A stretch of DNA of 64,000 nt from Adineta ricciae (taxonomy: Eukaryota; Rotifera; Eurotatoria; Adinetida; Adinetidae), in the NCBI GenBank assembly GCA_905250025.1, contig CAJNOJ010000174.1, forward strand, positions 62,001-126,000, given 5' to 3'. Each line of letters opens with the position of its first letter. The first letter of the stretch is position 1. The notes beneath the pieces are model-generated. The model ran no database searches. It worked only from the letters and a program-made list of their open reading frames with translations, and was not told the DNA's origin. A program made the position numbers and the translations under genes. Below, in pieces: positions 39,801 to 49,982 of this stretch.

Positions 39801-40980
39801 CCTTGTCCAAGTCAAGTTCTAATCTATGCGCAAACATACTAAACAAAACTATTCATTCACCAGAACAACAGAATCAAATCAAATCAAGTCAGTTAAAAGC
39901 CCATGAAATCGATCTCGATGATTCGATAATCACGGAAAACAACCAAGTATCAGTCACATCGCCAACAAGTAATTTAAGTAAATGTCAACGTTCAAGATCG
40001 GTCGATGGTCGTGCACGACTGAAAAGTGCACAAAACCGTATACAAAACGCCAATCGTTCAACGAATAACGATGACGATGATCATCATCACCCGCCCCCGA
40101 TTCCATCATCAAAATTTACATCTGTTCAATCTCGTTACAATGCTCCACCACCACGTGTTCCATCAGCACCGCGATACGCCCATTCGGATCGACCAGCCAT
40201 AACGAAACGGTTACCTAACGGACATCATCCGACCCAGGCCAGGCATAGCAATGGAGTTCGAACACGGAATAACCAGGGAAACTTAGTTGATACAGAAAAT
40301 GATGAAAACTTAGCTAGTAATGATAATTATCAGCCGAAAATTGTCGATAATAAAATACGGCCATCAGCTTCAGGTCATCGATACGGTACTAACAATAGTA
40401 TTCAAACATCAGCATCAACGTCTTCTGTCACGGCTGCGATGTCTCGAACAAAAGCGCCTGTGTCCACATCAGCAAATCTCTATCGAAGGGATTTAAACGC
40501 ATCTGGAACTGATTTAAACAGGTCAGACGAAAAACTTTGACATTTCTCAAAATTTATTTACATTTGATTTTCAGATCATCAAAACGTACCGATGATCAAC
40601 GACTTCTATCTCCTCCTACTCAACGTCGACAGATCCCAGTATCTGTTTTTTCACCAGCAAAAAATGAAACAAAACGACCGGCACCCGCTCAGTCTTCATC
40701 GACCACGCCAATCAATGAACCCGTCTCAACTTGCAATGGTGAATCTCACGAAGAAGAAGAACAACAACAACAACCACCATCCCAATCGCCAACAGGCGAA
40801 AATAGTTATACTACACTAAACAATGAAAATGAAATGAATAAGAAGATTTCAAGCACAAGTTTGAAATCATCAACAGAAAACATCTTGAGTGAACTTGCCT
40901 TTTCTAACGACAGACACGACACAAGCAAAAAGATGAACGTTTTCGAACGACTCTTTCGCGGTCATAAAAAGAAAGTTTAG
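30812..40980 (+). CDS. large disordered protein with four DPIxxRALxRF motifs
   Basis: Many exons on one strand, most joining in phase: 30812-30860, 30932-31303, 31760-32417, about 32591-32656, about 33222-33441, 33760-34264, 34947-35022, 35321-36649, 37472-38867, 38932-39674, 39723-40521, 40575-40980. The product is over 1500 residues, mostly low-complexity Ser/Asn/Gln/Pro/Glu sequence. It has a small folded-looking region early (ASIVTSFLQYLRSELRA; STLINLLILRVECL; YLYYLFNKFT). The only repeated element is the motif EDPIALRALQRFEQRM, QDPIIRRALERFDEKS, QDPITRRALMRLETNL and DDPIVRRALERFNSQM. The basic C-terminus is NVFERLFRGHKKKV. I do not recognise the family. A scaffold or cytoskeletal role is possible but unsupported. 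The join between 32656 and 33222 is out of phase with the obvious splice sites, so an exon is missing or two genes are present. Confidence 0.7.
36234..38967 (+). repeat. four-copy protein motif DPIxxRALxRF
   Basis: Copies begin near 36235, 37864, 37951 and 38857. The fourth is split by the 38868-38931 intron, and splicing restores DPIVRRALERF exactly. The spacing is irregular, with two copies adjacent and the others isolated. Each looks like a short amphipathic helix (R-A-L-x-R-F) preceded by an acidic-Pro cap, in otherwise disordered sequence, which is how short linear binding motifs usually appear. Confidence 0.8.
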
Positions 40981-41004
40981 TTTTCGACCCTTATCATTCA
41001 TTCA

Positions 41005-41009
<5 letters not shown>

Positions 41010-41075
<66 letters not shown>
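41010..41075. repeat. (CT)n microsatellite
   Basis: About 32 uninterrupted CT units starting 30 bases after the stop codon of the large disordered-protein gene, preceded by four ATTC units. It lies in the presumed 3' UTR and would be a long pyrimidine tract in the transcript. Confidence 0.95.
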
Positions 41076-41079
<4 letters not shown>

Positions 41080-43745
41080 TCGTATAAAAACAATAATAAC
41101 AATAATTCTATCAGCGCATTATTATCTCCGTCCCCGAGAATGACTGATAATTAATTTATATGCGCACGGGAATTATTCAACCGGTTGTAAAATACTTTGT
41201 TTCATAGGATGGATTTTCTCCTGGAAAAAGAAGTTCTTCTTTAGTTTGCTGCTTTTTTTGTTTATTTAGCCTTTGGAATTTAATTTGCGTCTTTTCTCTT
41301 TCTCTCTCTATCATGGTCAGGTTTTTTCTCATCGTTCATTTCAACTTTGTGTTATTTTTGTATGTGAAAACAAAAGAGATGTCTTTTGATTGATATTTAG
41401 ATTAATAAATAGATCGCATTGGACGGCTAGTGATTTCATTTACCTTTCATCTTCTTTCCACATATCAAAAGCTAGAAGCGTTCTGATTAGCAGTTGAAAC
41501 ATGCAAGTTATTTTTATAGACCTATTTCAATCTTTCAAAATGCCATTATATTACTATTGCGTTGTTTCAGCTTAAAAGGATTTTTATTAGTTAAATTTAG
41601 TTTCTACTCTCCACTAGAAACGTCTTGTTTGTTTCCGAGAATATCTTACAGAGAGACATTTTACTTTCAAGAATGACTTGACAAGTGCAATTAAACATAA
41701 CTACGCACTCTGCAGTCTGATTGAATGAGTGTTGAACATTTAATGGAACACAGAGACGTTCACTTTTCGAACTCGATATTCCGAGCCGAGAAGTATTTTA
41801 ATCGAGCCAGCAAAACATTCGAATTGTTCTTCCTACGAAACATATATCAAATGATACAAATACTATTTGACCGCTGGGAAATTCTCTCACGTTCGTCGAA
41901 GAATGGCAATATACAATTCTGAAATAATTATGAGAATAACGACAACGATATTGTCAATAATTAAACCCTACAGACATACGGAGCTACGGCCTTTTAGTTT
42001 TCATTTCCTCTAAAAGAAATTTGATTAATTACGATAGACGAAATCAATATTCGCCTATATTAAAAATAAATGCTGAAAAACAGGAAAAATAGAACACTTC
42101 GTTAGGAAATTGAGACTCACTCTAGAAAGCGATCCATTGCAGCAAACGTTCCCAACCAGTAAATTTGCACCAATATGTTTCAAATAAAAAATAGCCACAC
42201 ACGCTGACCAAACTTCTAACAACTTCTTTCTTAATTAGAAAAAAATGTTTTCAATAATAACACGCAGACTTTATTTATATCTCGAATTTAAAAAGATTCC
42301 ATTTTTAATTTACTGGCTCCTCAATCTATGCACGTATATCGTCGTTCTATTTTTCCGTCTGAATTTCCGTCAATGATGAATAATTTCATAGAAAAAATAA
42401 GTATCGACGACGGGTTGAAGTGTACGCGTATGGGTTAATATAGTGTTCAACATGCTGTATTCTAAACGTCCTTCAGTACAAATCTACATATGCATACGGG
42501 TAAGGATGATCGATTAAGGTTCGAGGTATTTGATTCAAAAAGAAAGAGTGCATATTAGTCTTGCTGATTTACTGAAAGATTTCTACGCAGACAATTTTGA
42601 ATAGGTCAGGCACATTAACGTATTTTCCATTAAACAGCTGTTTTCTCTTTCTTTTTTTCCACATATGACCTCGATAATGCATATTACAATTGGATGCGTG
42701 ACTTTTAGACGTGTTTTATATATATATATATATATATTCATCTCTCTCTACATACATGATGCATATATATATTTAGGCTCGTCTGTCGAGGTAGTAATAG
42801 ATGTTGTGTTAGTATAATAAAAGAGATCGTAGTGCAATCGCTCGAGGGAATGTGAACAGAAAAAAGGTGAAGAAACAATGATGTATGACTCATGTCGGTC
42901 GTGATGGCTTGGCACATCGCCATCAGCTGTCTCGGTTTTTATTGTATACATTTCTTCGTCGATATATTGCTTACATAATCGAACTTATTTAATTATCTAT
43001 TATCTAAGAAATGTTTTCTTATGTTATATTTGTTTCTTTCTTCCTCTATTACTGTCATTGTTGTCTTGTCGTCAATGCAATCAATGACCTAAATACGATT
43101 ATGCAGACATGCCATCCTTGTCTTCCGTTTTTTTTTCTTCGTCCTCGTCGACGTCGCTTTCTACATACTTTGAAAAGCAGCAGTAGCAGACTTGCTCGAC
43201 GTCGTATTCGACCATAAGGTCGCATAGCAAAGCGCGAGAGAAGGAGAGAAAGAAAGAATAGAAAAAGAGAAAGAGATGAAAACGAAGAAAAGGAAAAAAA
43301 CAAGCGCGCTTTTGCTTCGTATGCGAGAGCTGTCGGGCACGCATATGCGAATAGAAAAAAAAATGCGAATAAGGGTGCGCAACTGATGGTGGGAGGGAGT
43401 ATGTGTGTAAGTGTAGGGATGAAGCGGGCAACGTAGAAGGGAAAAAAAAGAAGAAGGACATGAAACAGACCAAAAGTGCGCTGTATGTTCGCACACTGTG
43501 ATCATCACTACCAAGCACACACACGTGTGTTGTTCGAGACGGACTTTTTTTTCTTTTTTCATTCTCTTTCTTACATATTTACTGACGTTGAGTTCACACA
43601 TTGTATGTTATTTGTGTCTTTTTTCAGAACATTCAAATCATATTCGATTTCGACAAATAATTATATTTCTTCCTTTCAAATTCATGTTATTTTATTATCG
43701 TTTATCGAGTTCGATTACCTACGATTATTATTAAACGTACTTCTT
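41076..43745. other. gene-poor intergenic stretch
   Basis: No coding segment that I can support. The stretch contains TA runs at about 42716-42737 and 42767-42775. A purine-rich block at 43200-43460 is open on several frames by composition alone. It ends at the single ambiguous base at 43746. Confidence 0.5.
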
Positions 43746-43746
43746 N
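43746..43746. other. ambiguous base N, possible assembly join
   Basis: The only N in the window. It lies exactly at the outer edge of an inverted copy of the TBL1 last exon and 3' flank, so it may mark a contig join or a collapsed gap rather than a simple unresolved base. Confidence 0.7.
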
Positions 43747-43879
43747 CAACAATACATTGACCTAACGTTTAATCAAAGTTCATTCCAATCGTTTTTTTTT
43801 TTATTTTCGCAGATCGAGAACACACACCTAAAATTTCATTACGAAAGAATTTTTGTCAGTGTTTTGAATCACTCAAATA
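43747..43879 (-). pseudogene. inverted copy of the last TBL1 exon and 3' flank
   Basis: Read on the minus strand this segment reproduces 45782-45911 almost base for base: the end of the last intron, the acceptor, the exon coding VCVLDLRK and stop, and the 3' flank (CATTGACCTAACGTT on the plus strand here). Differences are a few substitutions clustered at the intron end and the length of a T run. Only the last exon is present. The sequence further into the window is the plus-strand TBL1 5' part and not its inverted upstream exons. It is therefore either a remnant of a second, inverted TBL1 copy or a false join. Confidence 0.85.
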
Positions 43880-43911
43880 TATCAAACACTAACGATAAAG
43901 ATATTTCATCA

Positions 43912-45859
43912 ATGCATCAACCAGCAAATACATCACCACAATCAACAAATCAGACTTTATCTGACCGTAATATGGATACATCATCAACATCTAATGGTGG
44001 AATTAACTATGGTATTTTCTCATTTGCTCGTTCTATTTTCGTTTCGTAAACTCGGATTTCCTTCTAGGACATCCAAATCCATCATCGACCGGTCAATCAC
44101 ATCACTATCATTCATCGTCCTCGTCATCCCATCCCAGTTCACTTCAATCTTCAACAACAGGTAATTATGCTCAACTGTCAAATGGAAGTGATAATAGTTC
44201 CCATTCATCCTATACGAATAATTCGAATCATATAGCAGGTTTGATCAAATCCTCGATAGAACAAAAGAAAATAAAACACGTCAGGTCCTATTTTTTCTTC
44301 TCGCCTTCTTAGTTCCCAAACATGAACCAATGGATTACGATTCAAGCAATAGTACTCATCATCATCCTCATCTTCATCCACATTATGCACGAAATCTAAC
44401 GCCAAACTCTTTATCCGTCCAAACCGGTTCATCAAATAACAATATCAATAATAACAATAATAATAATAATAATGGTTTAATTGTCAATGGTTCTATTGAA
44501 ATTCCATCAAATCGAGTTACAGTTCTACGTGGCCATGAATCGGAAGTGTTCATTTGTGCGTGGAATCCTACACATGATCTCTTGGCATCTGGCTCAGGCG
44601 ATTCTACAGCACGCATATGGAATTTACAAGGTACACGTGAACCTGAAATAATCTTACGACATTGTATACGACGCGGTGATACACAAGTACCGAGTAATAA
44701 AGATGTCACGAGTTTAGATTGGAATGTAAGTTGTACAACTAGGAGATTTTCTGTTTCATTATTTTGCCGTGATCTTTTATAGCCGTCTGGTACACAGTTA
44801 GCGACGGGTAGTTACGATGGCTATGCACGTATATGGTCATCCGATGGAAATCTAGTTAGTACGCTCGGTCAACATAAAGGACCCATATTTGCATTAAAAT
44901 GGAATAAGAAAGGCAACTATATCTTATCGGCTGGCGTCGATCGTACAACAATCATATGGGATGCTAATTCTGGTCATTGTGAACAACAGTTTTCATTTCA
45001 TACAGCACCAGCATTAGATGTCGACTGGCAATCAGATACAACATTCGCATCTTGTTCGACAGATCAAAAGATTCATGTTTGTCGTCTGAATGAATTACGA
45101 CCTGTTAAAACATTCCACGGACATCAAAACGAAGTCAATGCCATTAAATGGGATCCACAAGGACGACTGTTAGCCTCATGTTCAGATGATATGACATTAA
45201 AAGTAAATATTTTCATAAAACATCTCCACAAGTTCATCAAATTTGTTTTAGATTTGGAATATGACAAAAGATACACCTGTTCACAATTTGCAAGCACATA
45301 ATAAAGAAATTTACACGATTAAATGGAGTCCAACTGGTCCAGGAACTATGAATCCAAATGCCACATTACTTTTAGCCAGGTTCGTCCCATTATCCAATGA
45401 TCATAAACATCGAATCTAAAACTTCGCTTTAATTATTTATTTGTAGTGCTTCGTTTGATTCGACTGTGCGTTTATGGGATGTTGAACGTGGTATTTGTCA
45501 GAATACGCTTGTGAAACATTCCGAACCAGTCTATTCAGTATCATTCAGTCCTGATGGACGTCTATTAGCTACTGGTTCATTTGATAAAACCATATATATC
45601 TGGGATATTGCAGTAAGTAATCTGGATGAAGAGATTTCCTGTTTGAATTTAACGTTTTTGATTTGTTTAGCGTGCAGAAATTGTTCATAGTTATCGAGGT
45701 ACTGGTGGTATTTTTGAAGTTTGCTGGAACAGTCGTGGCACTCGGGTCGGTGCAAGTGCTTCTGACGGAACAGTGAGTTTCATTTGAATGATTTGAAACA
45801 TTGACAAAAATTCTTTCGTAATGCTATTTTAGGTGTGTGTTCTCGATCTGCGAAAATAA
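43912..45859 (+). CDS. TBL1: TBL1/TBL1XR1-type WD40 corepressor subunit, N-terminus missing
   Basis: Exons 43912-44011, 44068-44238, 44313-44725, 44783-45202, 45252-45379, 45447-45612, 45671-45772 and 45833-45859 join in phase to 508 residues. From [18 protein letters not shown] to the terminal VCVLDLRK it follows vertebrate TBL1X/TBL1XR1 nearly throughout: [82 protein letters not shown] and [13 protein letters not shown]. It forms the eight-bladed propeller. In animals TBL1 is a subunit of NCoR/SMRT-HDAC3 complexes, where it handles corepressor exchange. The region before the propeller here is only Ser/Asn/His-rich linker with a poly-Asn run. The LisH and F-box-like segments expected at the N-terminus are not found. 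Earlier exons are probably lost at the break near 43746, so the ATG at 43912 may be internal. Confidence 0.93.
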
Positions 45860-46695
45860 AAAAAAACGATTGGAATGAACTTTGATTAAACGTTAGGTCA
45901 ATGTATTGTTGTTTCTCTCTTTCTCTTTTCTTTCTTGTTCGTTTATACAAAACGCGAAATACTCGTATTGTTGTTATCTGTTGTTGTTTTTTACTACCAT
46001 CATCATCATCATCATCATCCCTCCTTTCAAAGACGATCTCACAGAAGGAAAACATTCAAACTAAACATATGTTAATCTTTTTTCTGTCTCTCTCTTTCGC
46101 TCCTTTTTGTTCATCTTCTTGCACATGTGTATTTTTCTTCTCTTGTTTTTTTTTCTTTTTCCCTGGATTCAGTCTATGTTGGACTTCTTCTTTCTTTCTC
46201 TCTCTCTCCCTTTCTTCTTTCGAAAAAAAAACGTCAAAGCAGTGATATGTATGTGTGTGTGTGTGCGAGTGTCTGACTTTATTTCTCTCGGTTTTTACAT
46301 GCGCTTGTACGTGTGTGTGATGATGAGCTCGTGTTCCATTATAAATATTTCATACGAGCACACAGATGATGACAAAGAGACAAAAAAAAGCAAAAGATGT
46401 GAACTTTGTAATTATGTTGTTTTCTTTTTTTTCTCTAAGAAATCGATTCGAGGAAGACAAACCTATCGTGCTTATTTTCAAGCGGAATCTTGGTCTATTT
46501 GTTTCTTTCTTTCGTGAGAGCAAATTCTTTGTATTAATATTCATCAGGTGAAACGATTTGCTAGTCAGTAGCGTCGAAGAACAGGTTTTTTTCTCGTATA
46601 TTTTGTAAGAACTAAATGAGTAGAATACGACAGCATATGAAAGCATGATTTTACAAAATTTTGATGAAGTATATATATATATAATACCACAGTTT
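45860..46695. other. intergenic between convergent genes
   Basis: Pyrimidine-rich DNA with many CTTT and TCTC tracts, an ATC repeat near 46000, a GTGTGT run near 46250 and a TA run at 46672-46683. The 3' UTRs of TBL1 (+) and of the minus-strand gene meet here. Long open frames in this interval reflect composition and carry no domain. Confidence 0.5.
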
Positions 46696-47688
46696 TCATT
46701 TGCACTGTTCCAGCTTTTGAGTCACTTCCGTTTGCATGGCTTTATCAGCTCTTTTACAATTTTCACTATCTAAGTTCTCCTTTGCTTTGGTGAATTTTTC
46801 TTTGGCGCCCTTATGATCACCTTTGCCTAAAAGTGCATTACCCCAATCTATATTTGACTGAGCAACGTCGATGGCCAGTCGTGGTATTAAATGTACAGTA
46901 TCATCGTTGCAAACGACTCGCACTTTAGGATATGCAGCTGCCCATGGTATGTGGAAAGAAAGATCGGAGCAAAACACATAAATGGCATAAACGTTTGGTA
47001 AATTATGCACTTTAGGTACAATCTCTTTTCCCAATCCACCTGATACCACCAGGAACACTCGTCTTCTCGTACATTTTTTTCGAATATATTCCTCACAACG
47101 ATCGGTTTGAGTTTCACACATTTCCCATTCAAATGTGCCAGTAATTGTTTCATAAATGTCACGCATTTCAAGAATTAAACCAAGAAGTGTAACGAATTTG
47201 AATCCTGTGAACTTATCTAAATCAGTGATCGCTTGCGGTGGCAATGGTTTTATTGGCGATCTATTCAATTTGTCGTTATATTCTTTAATTTGTTCTCGTG
47301 TGGCTTGTACTGTTGACGAAGCTGCAGAGATGGCAACGGTTGCAGGCTGTGCACTAGTTGCTGATGCAGCCTGAGGGGCAGGTGCTGTTGTAGGCTGAGC
47401 GGCAGGTGTTGCTGTAGGCTGAGCAGCAGGTGTTGCTGTAGACTGAGCGGCAGGTGTTTCTGTAGGCTGAGCGGCAGGTGTTGCTGTAGTCTGTGTGTTA
47501 GGCTCTCGGGAAGTCGGAGTGTTGTATGCTGACGCAGACATTTGTGGCCGTGGTGAATAGCCAGGTGCAGTTGCAGCTGTAAACTGAGCCAGCTGATGAG
47601 GCGATGCTATGGTAGGTGGCATTGGTTCTGGTCGTAATTTAATAGGACGCGGACCACTGGGTTTCAGCGGATTCGATTCGTCTGACAT
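46696..47688 (-). CDS. single-exon protein with Thr/Ala/Pro repeats, bdelloid-type family
   Basis: An uninterrupted 330-residue frame from ATG 47688 (MSDESNPLKPSGPRP) to TGA 46696. Residues 1-80 are Pro-rich. About residues 65-115 are imperfect ATPAAQPT octapeptides. The C-terminal half looks globular: DKFTGFKFVTLLGLI, RRVFLVVSGGLGKEIVPKV, NLPNVYAIYVFCSD and SFHIPWAAAYPKVRVVC. The final 60 residues are helical and Lys-rich (KGDHKGAKEKFTKAKENL), resembling one TPR helix pair. The segment VFLVVSGGLG...VP..H.LP...AIYVFC matches, from memory, a domain common in predicted bdelloid proteins, often beside TPR or ADP-ribosyltransferase domains. I have no function for it. The absence of introns contrasts with all its neighbours and could mean retroposition or foreign origin, which is unproven. 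Confidence 0.75.
   Translation of the reverse strand: MSDESNPLKPSGPRPIKLRPEPMPPTIASPHQLAQFTAATAPGYSPRPQMSASAYNTPTSREPNTQTTATPAAQPTETPAAQSTATPAAQPTATPAAQPTTAPAPQAASATSAQPATVAISAASSTVQATREQIKEYNDKLNRSPIKPLPPQAITDLDKFTGFKFVTLLGLILEMRDIYETITGTFEWEMCETQTDRCEEYIRKKCTRRRVFLVVSGGLGKEIVPKVHNLPNVYAIYVFCSDLSFHIPWAAAYPKVRVVCNDDTVHLIPRLAIDVAQSNIDWGNALLGKGDHKGAKEKFTKAKENLDSENCKRADKAMQTEVTQKLEQCK
47370..47492 (-). repeat. 24-bp coding minisatellite
   Basis: About five imperfect copies of a 24-bp unit (plus-strand core GGCTGAGCGGCAGGTGTTGC) within the minus-strand gene, each encoding the octapeptide ATPAAQPT or variants with E, S or P changes. Tandem duplication by slippage is the simplest explanation. Confidence 0.85.
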
Positions 47689-48509
47689 GGTTTTTACGAT
47701 ATTTGTGGAAAAGAAATTTCTACAGTAGAAATACAAGAAGCAGTAAATCGAATTACCCTCTCTGTCCTTTTATTTACGTGCGTTGTGATAGAGACAGTAT
47801 ATTATCTTTGTGTACTTTTGCTTTTGTCGAACTATGCTGGAAAAAACCAACTTATTGAAGGCAGTACAGAACGCAAAAATGTTTTTTCTCTCATTCAGTT
47901 CTAAAAACAAAAAAACGAGAGACAAAAATGGTAGCCATACGTATTTAATTCCCACCAATAAATAAAACTCTAGATTTAGTTTTCAACTGACCTGCATTTT
48001 TGTAGAAAAAAAAAACAGAAATGCAAACTAGAAAGAAGATCTCCGTTAAATCATTTGCATTATCTGGATTATTTGATCTCCATTGTCCATGATATACCTA
48101 ACTGCTTTAAATGTAGCTCGCTCTACATTTCTAGTAAAAAGCATGATGACCGATTAAAAGTCTTTCGTATCAGTCGGAAAAACCGATTCTCGTCCCTATA
48201 TGTTAGTTTTGCTCAATCGCATCAGCGCCATCTGTTGAGAAAGTTTTTACATTACTGGATCAAGAATTTACCTATCTCGACGTCTACCTTGATGGATATT
48301 TAAATATTTACGTTAGTTGAGGATCGAAGTATTTATCGCGTTAGCTGTCGCTCTGTGTGGCAAATAGAACTTCATCCAATGAAAAGATGAGCTTATTTTG
48401 TCACTCATTCTTTGAAAGAAAAAAAAACAAACATCTCGGTATTACACGTCAATATTTTTTTACTTCAAGCGCTGATAGATAAGTGTACACGTTGGTGGTA
48501 AATTCCAAC
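47689..48509. other. divergent intergenic region
   Basis: Separates the minus-strand Thr/Ala/Pro gene from the plus-strand SR factor, so it holds both promoters. I see no coding segment and no repeat array beyond short A runs. Confidence 0.5.
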
Positions 48510-49701
48510 ATGCCGCGGTCATACTCACGTTCGCGTTCTCGCTCCAATTCATCGAGTGTGTCACCCGACCGTCGTTCACGCTCACCAGCTCGTAATAATG
48601 ATCAAGACGGTGACGATAGTGATAACTGTCGATTACATGTTGCTGATCTCTCTTCGAGATGTACAAAACGTGAAGTCGAAAAAGCGTTCGAGAAGTGGCC
48701 CTTAGTTGAAGTTTGGCATGCACAAGCGTCGTGTTTTGCTTTTGTTGTGCTGCGTAATCGGGAAGATGTCCGAAAAGCAATTGACGAGTTAGACGGACGG
48801 TAAAAGATTTTCACTGGGAAAAAAGCGTTCGTTTAGAAAGATGACGTATTCGTTTAGATTCATTGGTAACGCACGTGTTCGTGTTACTTTAGCTCGACCG
48901 CGCATTCGCGCAAGTGGCGGTAGTAATGGTGGTAGACGATACTTTGACGCAAATAAGTAAGAATTGAAAGATTGGTTTCTAAGAAAAGTCTTGTTTATTA
49001 TATCAGACGGTGTTATCAATGCGGTGCCCGAGGTCATTTTAGTCGTGATTGTGGTAATGAACAACGAAGCAACAGAAGGTCTGACAATGAATACCGGTGA
49101 GTTTTCTGATAAATGGAGTGGCCGAACCAATGATTTGGAGGGAAGTAAAATATAAATATACGTAAAAATGTCACACTGGGATCATCAAAACGGTCTTGGA
49201 TGGATTGAAAATTTAAGATGAGATGGTTGGTTTCGAATTTGACACAAATCTCAGGTAAATTGTTGAGAAAAACTTCTTGTGAATGAATAGATATAGAAAG
49301 ATCGTAGATTTTTAAGAAAGCTTGCCAAAAATTGACTAATCTACTTTATTTAGATCTCGTACTCGTAAGGACGAGCATCGACGTGAACGATCGTATTCTC
49401 GATCGCGGTAGGTCCAATTTCAATATTATCAGGTAATTCACACCTATTTATCTCCATCAACTTTAGTTCTCGATCGCCTCGTCCGCGCGTTGTCGGAGAA
49501 AATCGTCGTTACAGGTAATTAATAGTTTCATGGCAAACAATCAATTGATGTCTCTCATCATTAAGTCCTCGCCGATCACCACCAAGCTCTAGTTATAAAG
49601 CACGTGAAAACGGCTCTGGTTACTATTCCAGGTATACCATATTTGCTCTGTGATTCGCCGCAAAATCTGGTTTTCCTTCTAGTCCACCACGAACGAAATA
49701 A
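48510..49701 (+). CDS. SR splicing factor with RRM and zinc knuckle, copy 1
   Basis: Exons 48510-48799, 48858-48956, 49007-49096, 49354-49407, 49467-49514, 49566-49631 and 49683-49701 join in phase to 221 residues. It begins with an RS-rich segment (MPRSYSRSRSRSNSSS), unusual for SRSF proteins, in which RS sequence normally follows the RRM. The RRM spans CRLHVADLSSRCTKREVEKAF to ARVRVTLARP; the RNP1-like strand reads CFAFVVLRNREDV. A CCHC knuckle follows (CYQCGARGHFSRDC, CX2CX4HX4C) and then an RS tail (SRSRSRSPRPR ... SPPRTK). RRM-knuckle-RS is the arrangement of SRSF7/9G8 and plant RSZ proteins, which bind exonic enhancers and promote splicing and mRNA export in the nucleus. A paralog follows immediately downstream. 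Confidence 0.9.
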
Positions 49702-49982
49702 CTGCGAGTGCATAACATGCTGATTCGAACACACATATACAGCAGACATTGTATTTCACTCTGTTTTCTTGTACTTGATCGCTTAGCGTTCTTCTTGTTG
49801 TTCAATGTATATCATTTCTTGAATTATCTCTTCATCTGTTGTTTTGTATTTTTCATTTCAACTTTGTGCTTCTGTTCTACGATTGCCTTTGTTCAATAAC
49901 GTGAAGCAATTCAATTCTAATCAATAAGCTCTTGTTTTATTTTAGTATCTCATTGAATTGTTTCTTCCTTCTTCTATTCAAT

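Noticed and set aside
43055-43601. Long overlapping open frames on the minus strand rich in Ser, Phe and Leu
   Set aside because: They come from a purine-rich block without stops in several frames at once, with no domain and no supporting splice structure.
45780-46055. Minus-strand open frame sharing a peptide with the 43.8-kb region ([16 protein letters not shown])
   Set aside because: The shared peptide is the translation of the inverted nucleotide repeat on its non-coding strand; the true coding sense is the TBL1 last exon.
45901-46551. Long plus-strand frames rich in Phe, Ser and Cys
   Set aside because: Pyrimidine-rich composition of the TBL1 3' flank explains them; no conserved pattern.
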